Of a DNA stretch of 9,690 nt, positions 1 to 5,621 are shown in pieces (position 1 is the stretch's first letter; each line of letters opens with the position of its first letter). Source of the stretch: JASFEQ01 sp050122535 (GTDB lineage: Bacteria > Desulfobacterota > DSM-4660 > Desulfatiglandales > HGW-15); the NCBI GenBank assembly GCA_050122535.1, contig JASFIT010000155.1, positions 1-9,690 of the forward strand. Reading direction: 5' to 3'. Position numbers and translations under genes: made by a program. A model generated the notes under the pieces. The model was given only the letters and a program-made list of their open reading frames with translations. It made no database searches and was not told the DNA's origin.

Positions 1-1982
1 GCATCAATGTCAATGACTTCAAGATAGGATTGCAGGGCCTTTTTCCAATCCTCCGCCTGCTCCGCGGCCGAGGCCTCTTTTCGCAGTGTTTCTATGCGAG
101 CGAGCCTAATCGCCTGATCCACCTGGTCCAGGGCGTCCTGAACCTCCTGGGAGTTCGGCTTGAAGGACTTAGCCTTCAAAAAGGCCGTCCGGGCGGCTTT
201 GGTATCGTTCCTGTTTAGGGCCGTAAACCCCTTGGACATGAGCTGCTTAAACTGCGCGTCGGCGATTAGACCCTTGACCCGCTCAAATCCTCTGCGGGCC
301 TGATCTGATTCCGAGTCCAGGTTCAGGGCCCCTTGATAGTCGGCGAGGGCAAAGGCAAGATTGTTTGATGTTTCATGGTGCTTTGCAGAATCGATCAACT
401 GGATGACCGTCTCGAGCTTCTTTGCCCTTTCCAGATTTCGCCGCGCATTTTCGTTTGTCGAATCAATCATCAGGGCCAAGCTGAAGTTACGCTGTGCGCG
501 CTTTCCATCTCCCTCAGCCATCGCTATACGGCCTTCTTCCATGAGCCGACGAAATGCTTTATCACTGCCGTTTGTGACTGCGTTGGCTTTGCTCAGGGCG
601 TCCTCATATTTGTCCGACGCGGAAGCATAATCTTTATTCATATATAATGTGTCCGCCTCCTGCCCGGACTGCGCCATCTTGGTGTAAAGATTGCCTCCCC
701 ACTCCGCGCCCCCTTTGTTATCCAATTCCTTTTTCGCCACAAGGTAGTCTGCAAGCTTCTGCTCAGCCTCCTCTTTTTCCAGCGCTACCTGTTCCAGGGG
801 TTTGGCCTGGACCGGCTCCGGTTCAGCCTCACGGATCTGAAGATTATTTCTTGCTATCTCTTGTTCTGCTTGGGGAGCCACCCCCTCATCAGGAATTGGA
901 GTGACCTGAACCGGGTTTTTTGAAAGGTAATGCCACAAGAGTCCCCCACCTACCAGGAGGACCAGCAAAGCAAGAATCAAGACAGTCGTCTTAAGCAGAT
1001 ATTGTCGCCAAGGGCCAGGAGCACGAGGTGTTGCACGTTGCCCGGGAACCTCTGCGGGTGTAATGATTTCACCCTGGTCACCAAGAGATGCGGCCTTTGC
1101 ATCGGGCGGAATGGTAACGGCAGGTGGTAACGTGTGATCGAAACTGAGATCCAATATCTTTCGCAATTCGTCTCCCACTTCACCCAAACTGGACGGGCGC
1201 TCCTCTGGGACTTTGGCCAGCAACCGGCCTATCAACCGATCCAGGGTTTCGGGTATCCGGTTCCCCGTTCCTGTCCTCTCCAGTTGCTCGTTGACCATCG
1301 GTGGTATCTCTCGGCGGATCTTCTCGGCTGAGATCTCCGGGTAGAAGGGAGGATGCCCGGTTAAGAGGTCGTACAGGAGTATTCCAAATGCATAGATATC
1401 ATCGGAAGGGTGCGGTTTGCGGCCATCCAGTTGCTGCGGGCTCATGCTATACATAGAGCCTCCCGTGCTTATTTGGCGTGCATCTCTATCAGACTCCAGG
1501 ACCACCGCAATCCCAAAATCGGCAAGCCGAGGGGAACCCTGCTGGTCAAGGAGCACATTTGTCGCCTTTAGGTCACGATGGATAAGGCCCATGCCGTGGG
1601 CATATGACAATGCCCCAATGACGGGCTCGAGTCGGGTGATGGCATCGGTATGGGAGAGCATGCCGAACCGGTTACGATAGACATGCAGGTCTTCCCCTTC
1701 GATGTATTCCATGGAGATGAAGACCAGTTCATCGTCGCGGTGAAAGTCGAAGATGCGTACAATGTGGGGATGGACGAGCCGCCTGGCATTTCGGCACTCG
1801 TTCTTCAGAAGTTCCACAAGGTCCGGGCGGGTGGCCAAATGAGGGTTTAGTACTTTGATAGCAACATTAACCTGGAGCTCCAGATCCCGAACGAGCCACA
1901 CTTGGCCCATTCCACCTTCGCCTAAAAGCTCGATCAGTGAAAAACGGGAAACAAGCGTTTGATCTTTTTGCAGACGCGTCAT
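1..1982 (-). CDS. Transmembrane Ser/Thr protein kinase with TPR-like extracytoplasmic region (C-terminus beyond window)
   Basis: This is a Hanks-type kinase that phosphorylates Ser/Thr on cytoplasmic targets; 660 residues lie in the window and the frame is still open at base 1. Visible motifs are the glycine-rich loop G21-E-G-G-M-G26, lysine K43 in VAIKVL, the catalytic loop H135-R-D-L-K-A-T-N142, and D155-F-G157. The usual APE motif reads S181-P-Q183, so its glutamate is glutamine, while the partner arginine R262 is kept. The kinase domain spans about residues 14-272. A linker follows, then one membrane helix at 332-351. The outside part has a charged helical stretch (about 395-430) and at least four or five TPR-like helical pairs (about 436-660). 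The ATG at 1982 places the glycine loop at the usual distance from the start; its ribosome-binding site is weak (AGGGG). It lies 206 bases after the lipoprotein gene in the same direction. Similar kinases often carry a further sensor or enzymatic domain after the TPR region, which cannot be seen here. Confidence 0.93.
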   Translation of the reverse strand, partial: MTRLQKDQTLVSRFSLIELLGEGGMGQVWLVRDLELQVNVAIKVLNPHLATRPDLVELLKNECRNARRLVHPHIVRIFDFHRDDELVFISMEYIEGEDLHVYRNRFGMLSHTDAITRLEPVIGALSYAHGMGLIHRDLKATNVLLDQQGSPRLADFGIAVVLESDRDARQISTGGSMYSMSPQQLDGRKPHPSDDIYAFGILLYDLLTGHPPFYPEISAEKIRREIPPMVNEQLERTGTGNRIPETLDRLIGRLLAKVPEERPSSLGEVGDELRKILDLSFDHTLPPAVTIPPDAKAASLGDQGEIITPAEVPGQRATPRAPGPWRQYLLKTTVLILALLVLLVGGGLLWHYLSKNPVQVTPIPDEGVAPQAEQEIARNNLQIREAEPEPVQAKPLEQVALEKEEAEQKLADYLVAKKELDNKGGAEWGGNLYTKMAQSGQEADTLYMNKDYASASDKYEDALSKANAVTNGSDKAFRRLMEEGRIAMAEGDGKRAQRNFSLALMIDSTNENARRNLERAKKLETVIQLIDSAKHHETSNNLAFALADYQGALNLDSESDQARRGFERVKGLIADAQFKQLMSKGFTALNRNDTKAARTAFLKAKSFKPNSQEVQDALDQVDQAIRLARIETLRKEASAAEQAEDWKKALQSYLEVIDID

Positions 1983-2188
1983 TCTGATACAGCCCCTGCC
2001 GGGTGCAACCTCAGATCTCTTTAATGCTTGAAATTACCCCCAGTCGTTCCAGTTCCCGGTGGCAGCGGTTACTTGGGATTTTCTGTTTTTTAATACAGGC
2101 GCCAAAAAGTGGCTCAGGTTAGTAACAGATGGAAATGCTCCTGCTCTGGGTGAGCGGTCAGCAAAATGGCTTCGGCTTTCACATGGGG
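1983..2188. other. Intergenic region between lipoprotein and kinase genes
   Basis: These 206 bases separate two same-direction genes. No convincing frame, strong terminator or consensus promoter was found on either strand. Only short inverted repeats occur, for example CTGT/ACAG around an A/T-rich loop near 2084-2099. It may hold a weak promoter for the kinase or simply be untranslated spacer of one transcript. Confidence 0.4.
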
Positions 2189-3406
2189 TCAACCGCCTTT
2201 TGGGTGGTCCATTTGCGGGCTATCCGTTTTACCAAAGCCGGTCTCCTCGTAATATATTTCCCGCAACAACTTTTGCCAGTGCCTATATTGCTCCTCAGCA
2301 GAACCGGTCAATTCATATTTTTTGCCCTGGAACTCCATGACCACGGGTTTCATCTCATTTCCAAATGATTCGCTCAGTTCCTGAATGGCCATGCGATGGA
2401 TTTCAGCCTGTTTCGAAATGTTAATGCCATCATATAACACCGCTCCTCCGCCCAAGAGCAGACCTTCCTGTATGGCATAGGTATTGTCCACATCCCCTGC
2501 GGCAAGGACGATGGCCAGGGCCATCATCAATGCCCCTGCGGCCTGTCGCACGTAGGCATCCCGTTTGATCTTACGTATGGCAATCTGTTCCGTGAGATTG
2601 GCTTTGCGCCATTCTTCGTAGGCTGGCCACATCTCGTTGTAGAAGCCATCATAATATTCGTTCAAGGTATCCACATACATGTGATCCCGGTCCCGAACTT
2701 GAAGGAGACGTGCCATCATAGGATCGTCATCGGCAGGCAGCCGATTGATGGTGATCTTCTCTTCATTGTCCTTGACCAGATAATCCCCAAAGGCGTCTGG
2801 GGCAAAGCCGGCAGCGAATCTTAACCTGGAAATGCTCCGTATCTTTCGGATTTCATCTTGGCTCAGTTCTTTCTTGTAGGCCGCCATGTCATTGGCGATG
2901 GCGTTGTAAAGATCCTGAAAGGCGTCCTTCTCCCCCGGCACGTTATCTTTATAAAAACTCTGCTTGGCTTCCTCTTGGTACGCCTTTTGGAACCAGGCAT
3001 GGCCCGCTGCGTCGATCACCTCCACGCTGAGGATCAAATGCTCCCCGTTTGACTCTAGAATCTCACCTCTTAAGAGCAGGTCCACGTCTGGGGTCTCGAC
3101 GGGCATAACCCGAACGGCGCCCCAGTGGCTGGTTTGTTGGAGTGTGTTTTTCAGGTGATAAGGGATGAAGTGGCGCTCTGCCTTTCTTATATCTGGATGC
3201 GTGCCCTCCTCCTTTGTCTTCTCTTCTGTGAGTTCCTGGCTCTCAAAAACGGCGATCCCCACATCGAGCAATTCCTCTTCAGGGATCTCCTCTTGCGCCT
3301 GAATTATGGAAGTGGGGCCCACCTCATGTGCGTTGTAAGTGGCGCAACCATTGAGCATAAAAAGAAAGGCACAGATGGGTAGGACATACTGAACAGGTCT
3401 TTTCAT
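2189..3406 (-). CDS. Outer-membrane-type lipoprotein of unknown function
   Basis: The 405-residue protein starts with a lipoprotein signal peptide: a basic start (K2, R3), a hydrophobic core at 7-18 and the lipobox L18-N-G-C21. Cys21 would be lipidated, and Ala at +2 instead of Asp favours transfer to the outer membrane. Residues about 45-140 alternate strands and helices around a V-G-I-A-V-F core and a later L-L-L-R-G-E-I-L-E strand; this resembles small periplasmic lipoprotein domains, but I cannot assign a family. Residues about 160-285 are charged and helical. A small hydrophobic, Ala-rich stretch at about 288-306 may be a buried helix or membrane contact. The ATG at 3406 has AAGAGG five to six bases upstream, overlapping the stop codon of the preceding gene, so the two are probably translationally coupled. 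The role is unknown; the context suggests an envelope partner of the downstream kinase. Confidence 0.85.
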   Translation of the reverse strand: MKRPVQYVLPICAFLFMLNGCATYNAHEVGPTSIIQAQEEIPEEELLDVGIAVFESQELTEEKTKEEGTHPDIRKAERHFIPYHLKNTLQQTSHWGAVRVMPVETPDVDLLLRGEILESNGEHLILSVEVIDAAGHAWFQKAYQEEAKQSFYKDNVPGEKDAFQDLYNAIANDMAAYKKELSQDEIRKIRSISRLRFAAGFAPDAFGDYLVKDNEEKITINRLPADDDPMMARLLQVRDRDHMYVDTLNEYYDGFYNEMWPAYEEWRKANLTEQIAIRKIKRDAYVRQAAGALMMALAIVLAAGDVDNTYAIQEGLLLGGGAVLYDGINISKQAEIHRMAIQELSESFGNEMKPVVMEFQGKKYELTGSAEEQYRHWQKLLREIYYEETGFGKTDSPQMDHPKGG

Positions 3407-3415
3407 GTCAGCCTC

Positions 3416-4291
3416 TTACTGACTGCTTCCTTTTTTATATTCTTCATATTCCTTCCAAAGTTTTTCTTTGAGCTCCGGATCGGTTTCCTTTTCAGCTGCC
3501 TCACGAAGCTGTCGGGCTACAATGTCATCATCATGGCCACTGGGGCGGCCGCGCTGTTTCTGCGTAAGGGTTTGCCCTTTGTCTTCACCTTTTGACTCTG
3601 ACTCCCCGCTCTCCGCTGCCGCTTCTTGGGCTTCCGTCCCCTCTTCGGAACGCATTTCCCCTTCCCCCGTATCCCCTGTTTCCTCCTGCGCTCCAGAAGC
3701 CCCTTCTCCTGATGAGGTCTCTTCTCCTTCCGCTTCTTGCCCGGAATGCCCTCCTGTTTCGCCCACCTCCTCGCTCAGATCCCTCATCTTCCTGGCCGAT
3801 CTGGCAAGAATTTCATCCCATTCTTTTAGTAGCATTTCATCAAATGCCGCGAGGGACTCTCTCAACTCACGCTCTAAAGAAGCCAATTCCTCCAATTCTT
3901 CCTCCTCCGGAATTCTTGGATCTGGTATATCTCCCTCTTTAGCCGTCGTGGAGGAACTAGCAGGCTGGCGAGGTGGCGCGAGCTTGACATAGGCCGCCTC
4001 CATCTCCTTTACAATCTTGCGGTTTTCCACGACCATCTCGTGTGCACGAGCAAGATAGGCCTCATATTCTTTCAAAGCTTGAGGAGAAGCCGTTCCCGAA
4101 CGCTTGAGTTTCTCGAGCTCGGAAGCAATCCGCGCCTCGGTCGCCTCGCTGATGCGAAGATTTTCCCGGGCCAGTTGAAGCCTCGACTTCACGTCATCTA
4201 GGGAAACGCTATAAGCCCAAGAGGCAAGGCCTAGCCATAGAATCCCTGCGAAAAAAAGCTTCTGAAGCCTTATGTTTCCAAAACTGCTCAT
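3416..4291 (-). CDS. Secreted coiled-coil protein with acidic low-complexity region
   Basis: This 291-residue protein is the first gene of the minus-strand cluster. It begins with a Sec signal peptide (positive start with R8 and K11, hydrophobic core 13-24, likely cleavage after A-Y-S at about 28), so it is exported and probably periplasmic. Residues about 32-105 are heptad-like and helical, rich in Leu, Glu, Lys and Arg, typical of a coiled coil. A Pro-rich break follows, then a second acidic helical stretch at about 130-170. Residues about 175-240 are disordered, built almost only from Glu, Gly, Ser, Ala and Thr. The C-terminal 40 residues are charged and helical again, with a D-D-D-I-V-A-R-Q-L-R-E core that looks like the most constrained part. 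No enzymatic motif is seen. It ends nine bases before the lipoprotein start, so the two are probably co-transcribed. The function is unknown. Confidence 0.83.
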   Translation of the reverse strand: MSSFGNIRLQKLFFAGILWLGLASWAYSVSLDDVKSRLQLARENLRISEATEARIASELEKLKRSGTASPQALKEYEAYLARAHEMVVENRKIVKEMEAAYVKLAPPRQPASSSTTAKEGDIPDPRIPEEEELEELASLERELRESLAAFDEMLLKEWDEILARSARKMRDLSEEVGETGGHSGQEAEGEETSSGEGASGAQEETGDTGEGEMRSEEGTEAQEAAAESGESESKGEDKGQTLTQKQRGRPSGHDDDIVARQLREAAEKETDPELKEKLWKEYEEYKKGSSQ

Positions 4292-4372
4292 CTCTACACG
4301 GTATCTTCTACGGGGGATGGATTACTTCGTGTCCAGAATTTGACTCCAAATTGGGAATAAACTATATAAGTG

Positions 4373-4401
4373 ATCATAATAACTCGATTTTTCTTTGTCA
4401 A
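4373..4401 (-). promoter_or_regulatory. Sigma70-type promoter for the coiled-coil/lipoprotein(/kinase) cluster
   Basis: On the minus strand a perfect -35 box TTGACA (4401-4396) is followed by 17 bases and a -10 box TATGAT (4378-4373), five of six matches to TATAAT. Transcription would begin near 4366 and give a leader of about 75 bases before the ATG at 4291. The match is close to the best expected for a housekeeping promoter, so expression may be constitutive unless repressed. This is sequence-based inference. Confidence 0.65.
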
Positions 4402-4652
4402 GGCGCGAACCTCAGGGGTCTTTGTTCCTTCAAAATATCAATATGTTGCACGCCAACCAATACGTATAGGCTTTTGCCAACTGGCCGAGATCTCCAATTC
4501 TGGCTCCTACCCAAAAGTTGTCATTCTGCGCTTCAGTCTTTGGTCCTTGAGCTTATGGCCGTGGGGAATCATCTTTTACCCTGAGACTAGTGTCAGATCC
4601 TTAAAATAACTTTAAGAATATGTTTCAACGCGAGGAGCTGCAGGCGGTTGCG
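4402..4652. other. Gene-poor region, no supported feature
   Basis: Only short frames lie here, on both strands, none with a ribosome-binding site or recognisable protein sequence. On the minus strand a run of about 40 open codons (around 4430-4555) begins right after a stop and lacks a start. It may be a decayed gene fragment or chance. I see no tRNA or clear terminator in it. Confidence 0.4.
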
Positions 4653-4684
4653 AGGCGGAGCCGAAACAAAGTCGGAGCCCGCCT
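4653..4684. repeat. Imperfect inverted repeat (stem AGGCGG/CCGCCT)
   Basis: A six-base outer stem (4653-4658 with 4679-4684) encloses an inner CCG/CGG stem around a nine-base loop, and the heptamer CGGAGCC occurs twice directly within it. It is not followed by a T-run, so it does not look like an intrinsic terminator. It may be part of a dispersed intergenic palindrome. Confidence 0.35.
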
Positions 4685-4727
4685 TTGACTAAAGGGGTAA
4701 AACGGCTGCCAAAATTAGGTCTAATAG

Positions 4728-4836
4728 ATTCCTCGCTACGCTCGGAACAGGCTCCGCAATCTCTTGCAGGCTAGCGAAAAAGGGTAGCTTTCACAAAATG
4801 AGATTTCTTCCCCCCGTCTGGATCGGGGGTCGCAAT
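4728..4836. repeat. REP-like dispersed intergenic element, two degenerate palindromic copies
   Basis: Two related motifs sit about 80 bases apart. The first (4728-4747) is an imperfect palindrome with TTCC and GGAA ends. The second begins with a similar GAGATTTCTTC and contains a perfect hairpin CCCCCG/CGGGGG (4811-4816 with 4824-4829, seven-base loop), ending in GCAATGACC. Motifs of the form 'gagattcctcgc ... ggaatgac' recur between genes in many bacterial genomes; that comparison is from memory and not computed. There is no T-run, so terminator activity is doubtful. Confidence 0.4.
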
Positions 4837-4920
4837 GACCCCTTATGGTGGGCTTATTTATGCAAAGAACTTTCGGGACATGACACTAGATTCAAAGAAA
4901 GCATTATGAGGGTTTAGAAT

Positions 4921-5244
4921 ATGTCTGAGAATGAATACCAACTGCCTGAGACTTTTCTTAGGATAGTAAAGAAGGATCCAGAGTGCAGTATCTTCCTCCT
5001 GGAAGGCGAGAACCTGATCTTTTTCCCCGCCTGACCCAGTGGGGAGTGGAACATCGGGAATGTCCAGCATTCAAGCCGCCATCGCAGGGCCACCGACGCA
5101 GAGATGGAGCACTACTTAGGGCAGGTGGCACCGGGGATGGATTGGAAGGAGGCCAAAGTCAAGCTCTGGAGGAGCGTGGATGTCTTTGGCAAAGAAGGAA
5201 GTGCAGAAAAGGAAGAAGGGATCAAGAACCGTATCTTGAATTAA
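4921..5244 (+). CDS. Small unknown protein, 107 codons, interrupted by an in-frame TGA (selenocysteine or nonsense mutation)
   Basis: The ATG at 4921 is preceded by GAGGG eight bases upstream and by an in-frame stop at 4915. Thirty-seven codons of ordinary-looking protein lead to TGA at 5032-5034. The same frame then continues for 69 codons to a TAA at 5242-5244. Both halves look protein-like: the first ends in a hydrophobic L-I-F-F-P-A strand, and the second starts P-S-G-E-W-N-I-G-N-V and later has a charged helical P-G-M-D-W-K-E-A-K-V-K-L-W segment. I do not recognise the family. Either the TGA is read as selenocysteine (a small hairpin lies 13 bases after it, with its loop at 20), or this is a recent nonsense mutation of, for example, Trp or Arg. 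No CxxU pair is present, and the only cysteine in the protein is C22, which weakens the selenoprotein reading. A pseudogene is at least as likely. Confidence 0.42.
5048..5065 (+). other. Hairpin downstream of the in-frame TGA (possible bacterial SECIS)
   Basis: GG (5048-5049) and ACAT (5051-5054) pair with ATGT (5060-5063) and CC (5064-5065), with A5050 bulged and a five-base loop CGGGA. The loop starts 20 bases after the TGA and has G at its second position. That falls within the spacing and loop-guanine rules published for bacterial SECIS elements. The stem is short (six pairs), and such hairpins are common by chance, so this is only suggestive. Confidence 0.22.
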
Positions 5245-5280
5245 TCTTCGGAAGTGTTGAGCCTGTCTTCTTAGACTAAC

Positions 5281-5298
5281 AAAGGCGTAAACGCTTTT
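5281..5298. terminator. Short palindrome with T-run after the 4921-5244 frame (weak terminator or operator)
   Basis: AAAGGCG pairs with CGCTTTT around a TAAA tetraloop, with one G-T wobble, and the second arm itself supplies the T-run. It lies 37 bases past the TAA of the small frame and 32 bases before the -35 box of the next promoter. It could end that transcript or be a regulator site upstream of the promoter. Confidence 0.35.
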
Positions 5299-5329
5299 CT
5301 ATATCAATTTAGTAGAAATACTTTTAATC

Positions 5330-5359
5330 TTGACAAATTTCACAAAAAAATACTATAAG
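5330..5359 (+). promoter_or_regulatory. Strong sigma70-type promoter upstream of leader RNA and AtoE gene
   Basis: A perfect TTGACA (5330-5335) is followed by 18 bases and TATAAG (5354-5359), five of six matches, in very A/T-rich surroundings. The predicted start is near 5366, about 256 bases before the transporter ATG. No start codon with a convincing ribosome-binding site follows closely, and a terminator intervenes, so the immediate product would be an untranslated RNA. Confidence 0.65.
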
Positions 5360-5378
5360 GCCAATAACTTTGTTATAG
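5353..5378. promoter_or_regulatory. Inverted repeat overlapping the -10 box and start site (operator candidate)
   Basis: CTATAA (5353-5358) and TTATAG (5373-5378) are perfect inverted copies separated by 14 bases. They cover the -10 box and the predicted start, a place where a dimeric repressor would block initiation. A/T-rich six-base repeats arise easily by chance, so this is a candidate only. Confidence 0.3.
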
Positions 5379-5490
5379 ATAAATAGAAAAAACTATCTGC
5401 ATGCCACTTTTACCCATAAGGGCATAGTCGTGGAAACATATCTGCTTTCAAAGACCCCTGAGACGGAGAATCCGTTACAGGGGTTTTTTT
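5366..5490 (+). ncRNA. Candidate small RNA or regulatory leader, about 125 nt
   Basis: The stretch lies between the promoter at 5330-5359 and the intrinsic terminator at 5454-5490 and has no plausible coding frame. It contains a local hairpin ATGCC/GGCAT (5401-5405 with 5421-5425) and an unpaired-looking A/T-rich 5' part. Two readings fit: a free small RNA, or a transcription-attenuating leader for the transporter gene. I do not recognise any known riboswitch core; I looked for features of c-di-GMP, fluoride, purine and guanidine classes. The start site is inferred from the promoter. Confidence 0.42.
5454..5490 (+). terminator. Intrinsic terminator before the transporter gene
   Basis: ACCCCTG (5454-5460) pairs with CAGGGGT (5478-5484). 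An inner ACGGA/TCCGT stem (5463-5467 with 5471-5475, GAA loop) stacks above it, separated by two bases on each side, and a run of seven T follows. The shape is textbook. It lies 131 bases before the transporter ATG, so it ends the leader RNA or acts as an attenuator. Confidence 0.82.
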
Positions 5491-5539
5491 GTCCATTAGA
5501 GGCTCAAAGGATAGAGCGTGGGGAATAGGAGATAAGGGG

Positions 5540-5550
5540 AAGGAGGTGAT
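5540..5550 (+). promoter_or_regulatory. Full-length Shine-Dalgarno sequence AAGGAGGTGAT not at the annotated start
   Basis: The 11 bases complement the conserved 3' end of 16S rRNA over their whole length. They lie 72 bases before the transporter ATG, which has its own GGAGG at 5612-5616. A GTG at 5551 opens a 61-codon frame that overlaps the transporter start in another frame, and ATG-TGA (5549-5554) forms a start-stop pair. It could be a ribosome standby or leader-peptide site, or chance in a purine-rich stretch. Confidence 0.4.
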
Positions 5551-5621
5551 GTGAAGACATTATATAGATTGAACAAGAATCGCTCTGAAGTTCATAAAAA
5601 TCTTTTACCCTGGAGGTTATC

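Noticed and set aside
2059..2368. Plus-strand frames over the end of the lipoprotein gene
   Set aside because: They are shadows of the lipoprotein gene and its downstream gap; no ribosome-binding site or domain.
3592..3942. 116-codon plus-strand frame rich in Leu and Pro
   Set aside because: It is another shadow frame of the same acidic minus-strand region; its composition mirrors Glu/Gly/Ser codons read backwards.
3468..3992. 174-codon plus-strand frame rich in Ser and Pro
   Set aside because: It is the antisense shadow of the acidic Glu/Ser-rich segment of the minus-strand gene 3416-4291, with no ribosome-binding site or recognisable domain.
4430..4575. Minus-strand open stretches that look faintly protein-like
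   Set aside because: They are short, in competing phases, interrupted by stops and without start signals; too little to call a pseudogene.
4983..5279. 98-codon plus-strand frame rich in Gly and Arg
   Set aside because: It overlaps the better-supported 4921-5244 frame in another phase, has no good ribosome-binding site and a biased, non-protein-like composition.
5360..5490. Known riboswitch classes (c-di-GMP, fluoride, purine, guanidine)
   Set aside because: None of their conserved core motifs could be found, so only an unclassified leader or small RNA is reported.
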